Part shown: piece after piece, positions 43,769-53,142 of the stretch
Position numbering within the stretch: position 1 is the stretch's first letter
Layout of the letters: each line of letters opens with the position of its first letter
Source: Nostocoides sp. HKS02
Lineage (GTDB): Bacteria > Actinomycetota > Actinomycetes > Actinomycetales > Dermatophilaceae
Length of the DNA stretch: 64,000 bases
Direction: 5' to 3'
Assembly: GCF_009707485.1 (NCBI RefSeq)
Contig: NZ_CP046121.1
Location: forward strand, 3,418,452-3,482,451
Position numbers and translations under genes: made by a program
Notes under the pieces: generated by a model
Told to the model about the DNA's origin: nothing
Seen by the model: only the letters and a program-made list of their open reading frames with translations
Database searches by the model: none

Positions 43769-45070
43769 GTGTTGAGGACGACGGCGGCCGTGGTCGCGGG
43801 CAAGGCGGCACGGGCCGCGTCGCGACTGCGCGGCGGGGGATCGGCGCTACCCGGGCTGGTCGCCGAGCGGCTCGACCCGGGATTCCTGACCCACGCGCTC
43901 TCCGAGGTCCGCGGCGGCATCGTCGTCGTGAGTGGCACCAACGGCAAGACCACGACCACCAAGATGCTCGTGGCGGTGCTGCGCGCCCACGGCCACACGG
44001 TCTTCACGAACCCCACGGGGAGCAACTTCACCCGCGGCGTCATCTCCTCGATGCTCGGCGAGCTGCCGCTACGGGGTCGGCTCCAGGCAGATCTTGCGGT
44101 CCTCGAGCTCGACGAGGCGCACGCCCTGAAGTTCGCGGCGGCGGTGCGGCCGACCCACTCGCTGCTGCTCAACGTCGCCCGCGACCAGCTCGACCGGTTC
44201 GCCGAGATCGACCACACCGCGCAGCTGCTCGCGACCCTCGCGGAGCAGACCACCACCGGCGTGGTGCTCAACCTCGACGACTCGTTCGTCTCCCGGATCC
44301 GCGACCGGGTGTCCGACGGGGTGCAGGTCACCTACTTCGGCGTGGACGCGTCCATCGCCGACCGGCTGCCCGAGCTTCAGGAGCAGGACGTCCGGTTCGA
44401 CGACGGCTTCACGCCACCGGTTGCCGGGCCTGACGACGGGCTGCTCAAGCCGTCCGACGAGCGGACGTTCGAGGTGCTGTTCGGCGGTCGCGCGGTCGGG
44501 CCGCTGGAGCTCCAGCAGCGCGGACTGGCCGCCATGATCAACGCCACCGCCGCGACGACCACCGCTCGGGCCCTGCTGGGCGCCGACTTCGACCCCGAGC
44601 TGACCGCACAGGCGCTGCGCGCGGTGACGCCGCCGTTCGGCCGCGGTGAGGTGGTCATGGTCGACGGCCAGCCGCTCGAGCTGGTCCTCGTGAAGAACCC
44701 CGCCGGGTTCACGGTCGCGCTCGGCACCTACGGCTCGACGCCGGTCGCGACCATGATCGCGATCAACGACAACTACGCCGACGGTCGCGACGTCTCGTGG
44801 CTCTACGACGTGAGCTTCGAGAGCTTGCGCTCGCGCGGGGTGGGCGTGACCAGCGGCGTGCGGGGGTACGACATGGCGCTCCGGCTGCAGTACGACGACG
44901 TGCCCGTGGCTGTGGTCGAGACCGAGCTGGACCGCGCGCTGGACCTGTTCCTGGCCCGGCATCCGGACGAGCCGAAGCGCATCTTCTGCACCTACACGGC
45001 GATGATGGCGCTGCGTCGCACGCTGGCCGCCCGGTACGACCTGCCCGACATCGGCGAGGAGGCGTCATGA
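43769..45070 (+). CDS. murT: MurT, lipid II isoglutaminyl synthase large subunit
   Basis: 433 residues. With GatD it amidates the D-Glu of lipid II peptidoglycan precursor to isoglutamine. The Mur-ligase P-loop VVSGTNGKTTTTKM (K60) and ELDEAHALKF, NVARDQLDRFAEIDHTAQ are intact; the C-terminal DUF1727 domain follows. Characterised MurT proteins carry a four-Cys zinc ribbon in the middle domain; none is found here (only one Cys in the whole protein, near the C-terminus), the region being ELQEQDVRFDDGFTPPVAG. TAGGGT (43756-43761) is 7 nt before GTG 43769, suggesting leaderless mRNA. ATGA overlap with gatD. Confidence 0.92.
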   Translation: MLRTTAAVVAGKAARAASRLRGGGSALPGLVAERLDPGFLTHALSEVRGGIVVVSGTNGKTTTTKMLVAVLRAHGHTVFTNPTGSNFTRGVISSMLGELPLRGRLQADLAVLELDEAHALKFAAAVRPTHSLLLNVARDQLDRFAEIDHTAQLLATLAEQTTTGVVLNLDDSFVSRIRDRVSDGVQVTYFGVDASIADRLPELQEQDVRFDDGFTPPVAGPDDGLLKPSDERTFEVLFGGRAVGPLELQQRGLAAMINATAATTTARALLGADFDPELTAQALRAVTPPFGRGEVVMVDGQPLELVLVKNPAGFTVALGTYGSTPVATMIAINDNYADGRDVSWLYDVSFESLRSRGVGVTSGVRGYDMALRLQYDDVPVAVVETELDRALDLFLARHPDEPKRIFCTYTAMMALRRTLAARYDLPDIGEEAS

Positions 45071-45798
45071 GCAAGGGTGAGATCCACGTCGTCCACCTCT
45101 ACCCGCGTGAGATGAGCATCTACGGCGACCTCGGCAACACCCGCTGCCTCGCCTCCCGGATCCGTCGCCACGGCTACACCCCGGTGGTCCACCAGCACCA
45201 TCCCGGTGGCGAGTTCCCCGAGCAGGCCCACCTGGTCCTCGGGGGCGGCGGACAGGACTCCGGGCAGGTGCGCGTCGAAGCCGACCTCGAGCAGATCGCC
45301 GACCGGCTGCGGTCGCTGGCGCAGGCAGGCACACCCATGCTCATGATCTGCGGGATGTACCAGCTGTTCGGCAACGCCTTCATCACCGTCGAGGGCAAGC
45401 GCCTGCCGGGGCTCGGCATCCTCGACGTGACCACCCAGGGCAACGCCAAGCGGATGATCGGGCCCGTCGTGCTGTCCACCGAGTTCGGCGATGTCGTCGG
45501 CTACGAGAACCACTCCGGCTCGACGACCCTCGGCGCGGGGCAGGCACCGTTCGGGACCGTGCGCTCCGGACTCGGCAACAACGGCACCGACGGCACCGAG
45601 GGCGCGAGGACGGGCAATGTCGTCGGCTCCTACCTCCACGGTCCGATCCTGCCGGCGAACCCGGCCCTCGCCGACGCGCTCATCGGGCTGGCCGCCGAGC
45701 TGGCCACGGGGGCGCCGTTCGAGCTGGCGGCGCAGGACGACCACTTCGCCGACGAGGCGCGCACCCGCCAGGTGCGACGTTTGGTCAAGCGCGGCTGA
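45067..45798 (+). CDS. gatD: GatD, glutaminase subunit of lipid II amidation
   Basis: 243 residues, class-I-like glutamine amidotransferase. Nucleophile Cys95 in MLMICGMYQLFGN, and catalytic His in GSYLHGPILPANP. Supplies ammonia to MurT. ATG 45067 overlaps the murT stop, so the two are translated together at matching levels, as expected for the MurT-GatD complex. Confidence 0.95.
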   Translation: MSKGEIHVVHLYPREMSIYGDLGNTRCLASRIRRHGYTPVVHQHHPGGEFPEQAHLVLGGGGQDSGQVRVEADLEQIADRLRSLAQAGTPMLMICGMYQLFGNAFITVEGKRLPGLGILDVTTQGNAKRMIGPVVLSTEFGDVVGYENHSGSTTLGAGQAPFGTVRSGLGNNGTDGTEGARTGNVVGSYLHGPILPANPALADALIGLAAELATGAPFELAAQDDHFADEARTRQVRRLVKRG

Positions 45799-45825
45799 GC
45801 AGCGTCAGGCGTGGCGGACCCGCCG

Positions 45826-46578
45826 TCAGGCGTGGCTGAGCACTGAGCCGACCTGGTCGGCGAGCAGGACGGCGACCCGCAGCTGGTCGGGGCTCGGGCG
45901 GACGACCCGCGTCGAGGCGGTGAGCAGGAAGTGCCCGACGAGGCGGGCCCCGCTGCGCACTGGCAGGACGATCTCGGTGTCGACCGGCAGACCGTCCCGG
46001 GCGACGTCGATGGTCCGCCCCGACCGGACCACGGTGCCATCGGCCCACACGGTCGGCTCCAGGTCGTTACCGGGATAGCCGCTCACGTAGTGGCAGCGGT
46101 CGATCCCCAGGACGTCGGTGATGCGGTGGGAGACTCCCTGGACCAGCCTGCCCGGGTCCCGCGTGGACCCGCCCAGAGTGCCCGCCGAGTCGACGAGCCC
46201 AGCCAGGTACCCCGTCGTCCGGCTCGCCCGGGCCTGCTGTCGTCGGCCCCACAACGCCAGCTCGGCCACGGCGACCCCCACGGTGACGAGCAGGACAGTG
46301 ACCTCGACGTCGGCCGGCGCGGTGATGGCGAGCTGGCCCTGCGGCGCCGTGAGCAGGACGTCGAACCACAGCGCACTCGACACCGCGGCGGTCAGCCCGG
46401 CGGCCCGGATCCCCGTGGCGGCAGCGGCCACGACGACGACCACCAGCGCCAAGGCGGCCGAGGCGTTCGGCACCGACGCGCGCCAAGCCGCCAGCACCGC
46501 GCACAGGACCAGCGGGGCTGCCGCCGCGGTAACCACGATGACTGGTTGGCGTTCCGAGATGACTCTCCGGATGTCCAT
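45826..46578 (-). CDS. DUF4118 membrane protein with GAF-like C-terminus
   Basis: 250 residues. Four membrane helices (PVIVVTAAAAPLVLCAVLAA, ALALVVVVVAAAATGIRAAG and two more), containing SALWFDVLLTAPQGQLAI, which matches the DUF4118 turn of KdpD. A GAF-like part (LVQGVSHRITDVLGIDRCHY ... LPVRSGARLVGHFLLTA) follows, with no kinase core. So it is like the KdpD sensor middle section alone. Divergent from kdpD with a 114-nt gap. It may modulate KdpD or bind its own ligand; inference. Confidence 0.8.
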   Translation of the reverse strand: MDIRRVISERQPVIVVTAAAAPLVLCAVLAAWRASVPNASAALALVVVVVAAAATGIRAAGLTAAVSSALWFDVLLTAPQGQLAITAPADVEVTVLLVTVGVAVAELALWGRRQQARASRTTGYLAGLVDSAGTLGGSTRDPGRLVQGVSHRITDVLGIDRCHYVSGYPGNDLEPTVWADGTVVRSGRTIDVARDGLPVDTEIVLPVRSGARLVGHFLLTASTRVVRPSPDQLRVAVLLADQVGSVLSHA

Positions 46579-46692
46579 ACCGCCATCACGCCGCGCGGAC
46601 GGCGTCCGGGTCAAGGCTCTTGACGCGATCTGTACGGGGACACCGGCCGGTCGGACGACGCGTCGCCGCCGGGGAGGGGCGAGAATCGCCGT

Positions 46693-49248
46693 ATGACGAG
46701 GGGCTCGCTGCGGGTGTACCTCGGGGCCGCGCCGGGCGTCGGGAAGACGGTCGCGATGCTCTCGGAGGCCCACCGCCGCAGGGAGCGGGGGACCGACGTC
46801 GTCATCGGGGTGTGCGACAGCCACGGTCGGGCGTACACCGCAGCCCTCATGGACGGGCTGGAGCGGCTTCCGGTGCGGCAGGTGGAGCACCGCGGGGTGA
46901 CCCACGTCGAGCTCGACGTCTACGCCGCCATCGCGCGCAGGCCCCAGGTCGTGCTGGTCGACGAGCTCGCCCACACGAACGCCCCGGGCAGCGGCCATGC
47001 CAAGCGCTGGCAGGACGTCGACGACCTCCTCGAGGCGGGCATCGACGTGGTGTCCACGCTCAACATCCAGCACCTCGAGTCACTCAACGACGTCGTCGAG
47101 GCGATCACGGGTCTGCGACAGGACGACACGGTCCCCGACGAGGTGGTCCGCCGGGCGGACCAGCTCGAGCTCGTCGACATGTCGCCCCAGGCGCTGCGCC
47201 GTCGGCTCGCCCACGGCAACGTCTATCCCGCGGAGAAGGTGGACGCGGCCCTGGCGAACTACTTTCGCGAGGGCAACCTCGGGGCCCTGCGCGAGCTGTC
47301 TCTGCTGTGGGTGGCGGACCGGGTCGAGGAGGGCCTGGACCGGTACCGGACCGACCACGCGATCGTGGAGACCTGGCCGACCCGGGAGCGCGTCGTCGTG
47401 GCCCTCACCGGCGGCCCGGAGGGGCGCACGCTCCTTCGCCGTGGGGCCCAGATCGCCTCGCGAGGTGCGGGTGGGGAGCTCCTCGCCGTCTACGTGACCC
47501 CTCCCGACGGGCTGGTGGCCGCCCGGCTCGAGGATGTCGCCGACCTGCGCCGGCTCACCAGCGAGCTGGGCGGCACCTTCACCACCATCAAGGGCGCGGA
47601 CGTCGCCGAGTCGCTGCTCGACTTCGCGCGCAGCGTCAACGCCAGCCAGGTCGTCATCGGCGCCTCGCGGCACCCACGGTGGCAGGCCGTGTTCGCCCCC
47701 GGGGTGGGCCAGCGGGTGGTCGACGGCTCCGGCGACATCGACGTGCACCTGGTCAGCCACGAGCTGACGCGCAGCGCGCGCGTGCGCTGGCAGCTCGGAC
47801 CTGAGCTCGGTCGGCGGCGCACGGCGCTCGGCTGGGTCCTGGCCACCCTGGGCACGGCCGGGCTGACCGGCATACTCCACGTCCCGGGGCACTGGCACGA
47901 CCTGCCCCTCGAGGTGCTCCTCTTCCTGCTCCTCACCGTGCTGTCGGCGCTGCTGGGTGGGTTGTGGCCGGCCATCGTCGCAGCGGTGCTCGGCAGCCTC
48001 TCGCTCAACTGGTTCTTCACCCCGCCGGTCCACACCTTGTCCATCGCCGACTCGCAGAACCTCGTGGCGCTGCTGGTGTTCCTCATCGTCGCGGTGTCGG
48101 TCTCGTCGGTGGTCCACCTCAGCGAGCGCCGTGCTGCTTCGGCGCGCGCGGCCCAGCGCGAGGCTGCCGCCCTGGCGTCGTCGGCGGAGTCCCTGCTCGG
48201 CGAGCGCGACCAGCTGCCCGCCCTGCTGCGCCAGGCCGTGGACTTCTTCGGGGTCGACGGGGCGGCCGTGGTGAGCCGGTCGGACGTGCGCGAGCCCTGG
48301 TCGGTGGTGAGCGCCACCGAGGGCTTCGACGTCGAGGCGATCCCGTCCGCGTCGGTCCTCGCGCCGGTCGACGACCGACGCTCGCTCGTCCTGCTCGGGC
48401 GGGTGCTCAGCGGTGCCGACCGCCGGTTGGTCTCCGCCTTCGCCGCCCGGGCGGGCGCGCTCGTGCGCCGCGACGAGCTCGTCGAGCAGGCGCGGCGCGC
48501 GTCGGCCCTGGCCAAGGACAACCGGGCCCGCACCGCGCTGCTCGCCGCGGTCTCCCACGACCTGCGCACGCCGCTGGCCAGCATCAAGGCGGCCGCATCA
48601 GGTCTGCGTCAGGGCGAGGTGTCCTTCAGCCCGGAGGACGAGGCATCCCTGCTCGAGACCATCGAGGAGTCGACCGACCGGCTCACGGCACTGGTGACCA
48701 ACCTGCTCGACATGTCCCGGTTGCAGAGCGGATCGGTCACACCGCGGCTGGAGCCGGTCGACGTCGAGACCGCGGTGTCGGTGCCCGCCGCCCAGCTACC
48801 TGGCGGCGACCGGGTGCGCCTCGTCATCGCGCCCGGGCTGCCACCGGCGCTCGCCGACTCGGGCCTGCTCGACCGGGTGGTGGCCAACGTGCTCGAGAAC
48901 GCGCTGCGCCACTCGCCCGGACGGCAGGAGGTGGTGGTGCACGCCTCGGCCGTCGCAGACCGCGTCCAGGTGCGGATCGTGGACCGGGGCGTCGGGGTCC
49001 CCGAGGAGGCGAAGGAGCTGATCTTCGCGCCCTTCCAGCGGTTCGGTGACGCGCCGCGGGCGGGCACCGGCGTGGGTCTGGGGCTCGCAGTGGCGCGGGG
49101 CCTGGTCGAGGCCATGGGAGGCACGATCGTCGCCGAGGACACCCCAGGTGGTGGCCTCACGGTGGTCCTCGAGCTCGCGGCGGCGGGCAGGCCGTCGCCC
49201 GCCAGCGCGGCGTCGCCGGCCCAGCCGGCTGACAGGATGAGGACGTGA
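46693..49248 (+). CDS. kdpD: KdpD, sensor histidine kinase
   Basis: 851 residues, full length. The N-terminal KdpD domain has Walker A GAAPGVGKT (K18) and VVLVDELAHTNAPGSGHAKR; then a universal-stress-protein domain (RVVVALTGGPEGRTLLRRGA), the DUF4118 four-helix membrane domain (SLNWFFTPPVHTLSI), a GAF-like domain and the kinase with H622 in AVSHDLRTPLASIKAAASGL and GTGVGLGLAVARGLV. It senses K+ or turgor and controls the Kdp pump with KdpE. No kdpFABC is present downstream or upstream in this window. GTGA overlap with kdpE. Confidence 0.96.
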   Translation: MTRGSLRVYLGAAPGVGKTVAMLSEAHRRRERGTDVVIGVCDSHGRAYTAALMDGLERLPVRQVEHRGVTHVELDVYAAIARRPQVVLVDELAHTNAPGSGHAKRWQDVDDLLEAGIDVVSTLNIQHLESLNDVVEAITGLRQDDTVPDEVVRRADQLELVDMSPQALRRRLAHGNVYPAEKVDAALANYFREGNLGALRELSLLWVADRVEEGLDRYRTDHAIVETWPTRERVVVALTGGPEGRTLLRRGAQIASRGAGGELLAVYVTPPDGLVAARLEDVADLRRLTSELGGTFTTIKGADVAESLLDFARSVNASQVVIGASRHPRWQAVFAPGVGQRVVDGSGDIDVHLVSHELTRSARVRWQLGPELGRRRTALGWVLATLGTAGLTGILHVPGHWHDLPLEVLLFLLLTVLSALLGGLWPAIVAAVLGSLSLNWFFTPPVHTLSIADSQNLVALLVFLIVAVSVSSVVHLSERRAASARAAQREAAALASSAESLLGERDQLPALLRQAVDFFGVDGAAVVSRSDVREPWSVVSATEGFDVEAIPSASVLAPVDDRRSLVLLGRVLSGADRRLVSAFAARAGALVRRDELVEQARRASALAKDNRARTALLAAVSHDLRTPLASIKAAASGLRQGEVSFSPEDEASLLETIEESTDRLTALVTNLLDMSRLQSGSVTPRLEPVDVETAVSVPAAQLPGGDRVRLVIAPGLPPALADSGLLDRVVANVLENALRHSPGRQEVVVHASAVADRVQVRIVDRGVGVPEEAKELIFAPFQRFGDAPRAGTGVGLGLAVARGLVEAMGGTIVAEDTPGGGLTVVLELAAAGRPSPASAASPAQPADRMRT

Positions 49249-49928
49249 GCGCGATCCTCGTCGTGGACGACGAGCCACACCTCGTCCGGACCCTCGCGAT
49301 CAACCTGCGGGCCCGCGAGTACGCCGTGGAGACCGCCGGCGACGGACGTTCAGCCCTCACGGCGTTCCACGAGTCCCCGCCGGACCTCATCGTCCTCGAC
49401 CTCGGGCTCCCGGACCTCGACGGCGTCGAGGTCCTGCGGCGGATCAGACAGGTCTCGGACGTGCCGGTGATCGTCCTGTCGGCGCGCACCGACTCGGTCG
49501 ACAAGGTCGAGGCGCTCGACGAGGGGGCGGACGACTACGTGACCAAGCCCTTCGCCATGGAGGAGCTGCTGGCCCGGGTCCGGGTCGCCCTGCGCCGAGA
49601 CCGCGACACGTCCGAACCCACCCTGCCACCGTTCGCCACCGACCGCTTCACCCTCGACTTCGACGAGCGGCAGGCCGTGGTCGCTGGGTCACCCGTGCGC
49701 CTCACACCGACCGAGTGGCGCCTCCTCGAGGTGCTGGCCCGCACGCCGGGCCACCTGGTCACCCAGCAGGAGCTGCTGCGTGAGGTGTGGGGTCCGCGCT
49801 ACGGACGCGAGTCCAACTACCTGCGGGTCTATGCCAACCAGCTGCGCCGCAAGCTCGAGCCCGACCCGGGTCGTCCCCGGTACCTGCTCACCGACCCGGG
49901 CCAGGGCTACCGGCTGGTGGGCGACTGA
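49245..49928 (+). CDS. kdpE: KdpE, OmpR-family response regulator
   Basis: 227 residues. Receiver with D8, D9 and phospho-acceptor D52 (DLIVLDLGLPDLDG), Lys in VTKPFAMEELLAR, and a winged HTH (RLTPTEWRLLEVLARTPGHL ... GRESNYLRVYANQLRRKLE). Partner of KdpD. Start GTG 49245 overlaps the kdpD stop. Usually activates kdpFABC; targets here are unknown since the pump operon is elsewhere or absent. Confidence 0.96.
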   Translation: MSAILVVDDEPHLVRTLAINLRAREYAVETAGDGRSALTAFHESPPDLIVLDLGLPDLDGVEVLRRIRQVSDVPVIVLSARTDSVDKVEALDEGADDYVTKPFAMEELLARVRVALRRDRDTSEPTLPPFATDRFTLDFDERQAVVAGSPVRLTPTEWRLLEVLARTPGHLVTQQELLREVWGPRYGRESNYLRVYANQLRRKLEPDPGRPRYLLTDPGQGYRLVGD

Positions 49929-49963
49929 CCGGCATACCCCCGCAGTTCGGTGCCGCCCCCGCT

Positions 49964-50053
49964 GCAGGAAGGTCTGCTTGCAGAGGTTGCTGCAGCGAGA
50001 CTATGGTGCAACCTGCCCTGGCGGCACGACCCTCTGCAAGCAGAGGTTCCTGC
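49964..50053. repeat. REP/MITE-like nested inverted repeat
   Basis: Arm 1 (49964-49986, beginning GCAGGAAGGTCTGCTTGCAG) and arm 2 (50031-50053) are complements over 23 bases with two mismatches, separated by 44 bases. Each arm contains a small palindrome TCTGC-NN-GCAGA. It lies between the convergent ends of kdpE and the LPG-synthase-like gene and shares 25 bases with 43692-43716. Could act as a bidirectional terminator or be a mobile relic. Confidence 0.75.
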
Positions 50054-50089
50054 CGAGCGAGCGAGCGAGGGAGGGGGAGGAGCCAGAGA

Positions 50090-51164
50090 TCAGGACGCGA
50101 GGTGGTGGGCAGCATTGTCGGCGGGTGCCTGTTTGGGGCTGAGCGACCACGCCAGCCAGCCGAGCGCCCCGAGCGGCACCTCCAGCACGTGGGTGAACAC
50201 CGAGAACAGCACCGCCCCCGCCACTGCTTCGGGGTGCCCGGCCCCCCAGGCCACGAGCGCCGCGACCGTCACGGACTCGGTCACGCCGAGACCGCCCGGG
50301 GTGACGCCGACGGCGGTGGCGAGGCGGCCGATGGCGTATGCCGCGAAGAGCTGCCCGTAGAACAGGTGCACCCCCGTGGTGTGCATGCACAGCAGGAAGA
50401 GCAGGTAGTAGATGCCGAAGTAGCCCACCAGTCCCAGGGTCATCTTGAGCCACCCGGTGCGCACGACCTCGTTGATCCGGGCGCGCAGGTCCACGACCAG
50501 CGCCCGGACGCTCATGGAGCGCCGGTGGAAGAGCCGGCCGGCCAGCCGGTCGATGCCCTGGCCGATCGCGAGCGCGGCGCGTTCCGAGGCCACCATCGAG
50601 ATGAACGTCGTCAGGATCACCAGCCCGGTTATCGTGGCCGCGATGGCCGCATCGGCGAGGGTCGCGGGCACGTCGGCGGAGCGACCCACCAGCAGGCCGA
50701 TGATGGCGAGGGAGTGGCAGCGCGATGCGCGAGAGGACGTTCCAGACGCCGGTGACGATCGCCGAGGTCGAGATGTCGCGCCTCGAGAAGCCCCACGTGC
50801 GGCAGATCGTGTACGTCGCCGCCAGGCCCACGGCGCCGCCGCCGGGGAGCAGGTTGCCGACCGCAGACCCGGCGACGTTGACGATCAGCGCCTGCCAGTG
50901 ACGCAGCCCCGGCATCGACCCGGTCAGCGTGAAGGTGTAGCAGTAGAGCCCCAGGACGACCCCGCTCACGAGCAGGAGGACGGTGGCGGTCGGGACCTGC
51001 TGCAGGACGCCCCAGACGGCACCCCAGGAGGTGTTGCCGAAGTGTGGCAGCCCCCAGACCAGCAGGAACGCCGCGAGGCCCAGACCCAGAACTGCCTGGA
51101 CGGCCGTGCGCGCCCGGCTCCGGCCTGCCCGCTCGGTCTTGACGCGTCCCACCTCGGCGCTCAC
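50090..51164 (-). CDS. LPG-synthase-TM-like (UPF0104) membrane protein, one-base frameshift
   Basis: About 357 residues when corrected, with eight or so membrane helices. The first part (from GTG 51164) has VLGLGLAAFLLVWGLPHFGN and NLLPGGGAVGLAATYTICRT, family hallmarks. The frame breaks after NVLSRIALPL: one extra G (plus strand, run at 50710-50712) shifts it; the rest continues AAIAATITGLVILTTFISMV and VTPGGLGVTESVTVAALVAW to 50090. The family includes the flippase part of MprF and transporters for glycolipids. Start overlaps the PIG-L stop by GTGA. Function is likely lipid-linked export. Confidence 0.82.
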
Positions 51165-51979
51165 AGGCCCTCGAAGATGTCTCGTGACACGCGCAGCCCC
51201 GGCGGCCGGGCCGGGTCGATGAACCACTCGCGCCCGAACACGAGGTCGTAGAGCGGGCGCGGGATCCGCACGAACGCGGCCAGGGTGCGGTCGGCACCGT
51301 CCTGCGCACTCGCCTGCGACGCGTGGGCCCGCATGGACGCCCGTTTCGCGGCGGCATACCGGCGCACGGTGATGCGGTGGGTGATCTCGGCGCGCGCGCT
51401 GTACGCCCGGGTGAACCCGTCGCGGTCGAAGTCGGGTGGGAAGCGGTAGACCTTGGCGGCCAGGTCGATGGCCCGGACCAGCAGGTCGCGCGGCACGGTG
51501 GCCTGCAGCACTCGTGGCGTGGCGGCGAGCTCTGCGGCGCGTGCGCCGACCTCGTGGACCCGCACGTGGTCGCGGTGGCCGTACCCGCCGTGGCGGTCGT
51601 AGCTGAGCAGCACGGCAGCCTGCTCCTCGCGAAGCACGTCGGCCAACCGGGCGGCGGCCTCGTCGACCGGAGCGCTGATGAACCGGACCCGGCCCGGGGG
51701 GTCGGGGAACAGCTCGGGGCCCATCCCGCTGTCGGCGTACCCGAGGTGGACGACCCGCGCCACGCCGAGCGCCGCGGCCGAGGTGCGCAGCTCGTCCAGC
51801 CGCCGCGCGCCGAGCCGGCCGTCGGCGGCATACGCGTCCGAGGCCAGGCCGAGGTCGCCGTCGGTGGCCACCACGAGGACGACGCGGTGACCCTCGGCAG
51901 CCGCGCGCGCCATGGTGCCCGACGTGAGCAGGGCTTCGTCGTCGGGATGGGCGTGAAAGGCCACGAGGGTGTGGGTCAT
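51161..51979 (-). CDS. PIG-L-family deacetylase
   Basis: 272 residues. The zinc motif AFHAHPDDEALLTSGTMARA and the second histidine motif HGGYGHRDHVRVHEVGARAA define the PIG-L/LmbE fold of MshB, Mca and GlcNAc-PI deacetylase. GlcNAc-type or mycothiol-related substrate; not specific enough to call mshB. A GTG at 51982 precedes ATG 51979. It is the first gene of the minus-strand pair and is divergent from the glycosyltransferase by 35 nt, so the four genes in this stretch may serve one glycoconjugate. Confidence 0.88.
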   Translation of the reverse strand: MTHTLVAFHAHPDDEALLTSGTMARAAAEGHRVVLVVATDGDLGLASDAYAADGRLGARRLDELRTSAAALGVARVVHLGYADSGMGPELFPDPPGRVRFISAPVDEAAARLADVLREEQAAVLLSYDRHGGYGHRDHVRVHEVGARAAELAATPRVLQATVPRDLLVRAIDLAAKVYRFPPDFDRDGFTRAYSARAEITHRITVRRYAAAKRASMRAHASQASAQDGADRTLAAFVRIPRPLYDLVFGREWFIDPARPPGLRVSRDIFEGL

Positions 51980-52014
51980 CACGAGTCATCCTGTCGCATG
52001 GGAGGCTCAGGACC

Positions 52015-53142
52015 GTGAAGGTGGCGCTGCTGACGGACTGTTACCTGCCCCGACTGGGCGGGATCGAGGTCCAGACGCATGACCTCGCAGCCCATCTGCG
52101 GGCTCGCGGCCACGAGGTGGAGGTGTTCACCGCGACGCCCGGCCCACACGGCGAGCGGCACGGGGCGGTCGAGGACGTCGATGGTGTGCCCGTCCACCGG
52201 ATGGCGTTGCGGCTGCCCTGGGAGCTCCCCGTCAACCCGCTCGCGCCGCCCGAGGTGCGCCGCCGGCTGCGGGGTGGCGGTTTCGACGTCGCCCACGTGC
52301 ACATGGGCGTGGTCAGCCCGTTCGCGACGGACCTCGCGGGGGTCGCCTTGGGCCTGGGGCTGCCGACCGCGATCACGTGGCACTGCCTCATGGGTCGCTC
52401 CCAGCCGGTCTTCCGTGCCCTCGGCCACGCGCGGCGGTGGGGCCGGCGCGGGGCGGCGCTGTCGGCCGTGTCGGGCCTCGCGGCTGCCGGGGTGCAGGCG
52501 GTCGTCGGTGATGCCGCGCAGGTGCGGGTGCTCCCCAACGGCATCGACGTCGCCGCATGGGCGCCCCCGGTCGGCCGGATGCCGCGCGGCGGCGGTCCGG
52601 TGCGCGTCGTCGCCGCGATGCGGTTCGCCGCGCGCAAACGACCCGGCGCCGTCCTGGAGATCGCGCGCGCGGCCCGGTCCCGGGTGGCCTCGGCGGTGGA
52701 CCTGCACGTCGACCTGTTCGGGGACGGACCCGAGCGACGGCGGCTCGAGCAGTACATCGCCCGCCACGGCATGGGCACGTGGGTGTCGCTGCCGGGGCGG
52801 GTGAGCCGTGACGAGCTGCGGTCGCACTACTGGGCCAGTGACGTCTACATGACCCCGGCGCGGCTCGAGGCCTTCGGCATCGCCGCCCTCGAGGCGCGCA
52901 CGGCGGGGCTGCCGGTCCTGGCCCGCGCAGACACGGGGGTGAGCGACTTCGTGACCGACGGGGTGAACGGCGTCCTCGGGCGTGACGACGACGCGCTCGC
53001 CTCGGCCCTGGCCGCGCTGGTCACCGACACCGACCTGCGCCGCCGGATCGCCGACGAGAACTCGACGGTCGCCCCCGCGCAGAGCTGGGCAGCGGTCGCG
53101 GCGCTGGCCGAGAGCGAGTACCACCGGGCGGGAGCGTCATGA
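52015..53142 (+). CDS. GT4-type glycosyltransferase
   Basis: 375 residues, GT-B fold. N-terminal LLTDCYLPRLGGIEVQTHDL with GGIE; C-terminal donor site MTPARLEAFGIAALEARTAG and VPVLARADTGVSDFV (E-x7-E motif). GDGPERRRLEQYI is the family's G-DGP motif. Transfers a sugar from a nucleotide donor, probably GDP- or UDP-linked, to a lipid or mycothiol-type acceptor. GTG 52015 begins just after CAGGACC. ATGA overlap with the Nudix gene. Confidence 0.88.
   Translation: MKVALLTDCYLPRLGGIEVQTHDLAAHLRARGHEVEVFTATPGPHGERHGAVEDVDGVPVHRMALRLPWELPVNPLAPPEVRRRLRGGGFDVAHVHMGVVSPFATDLAGVALGLGLPTAITWHCLMGRSQPVFRALGHARRWGRRGAALSAVSGLAAAGVQAVVGDAAQVRVLPNGIDVAAWAPPVGRMPRGGGPVRVVAAMRFAARKRPGAVLEIARAARSRVASAVDLHVDLFGDGPERRRLEQYIARHGMGTWVSLPGRVSRDELRSHYWASDVYMTPARLEAFGIAALEARTAGLPVLARADTGVSDFVTDGVNGVLGRDDDALASALAALVTDTDLRRRIADENSTVAPAQSWAAVAALAESEYHRAGAS

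Noticed and set aside
50445..51251. Plus-strand frame across the LPG-synthase-like gene
   Set aside because: Shadow frame with Arg/Ala-rich sequence and no ribosome site; the minus-strand frames match a known family.
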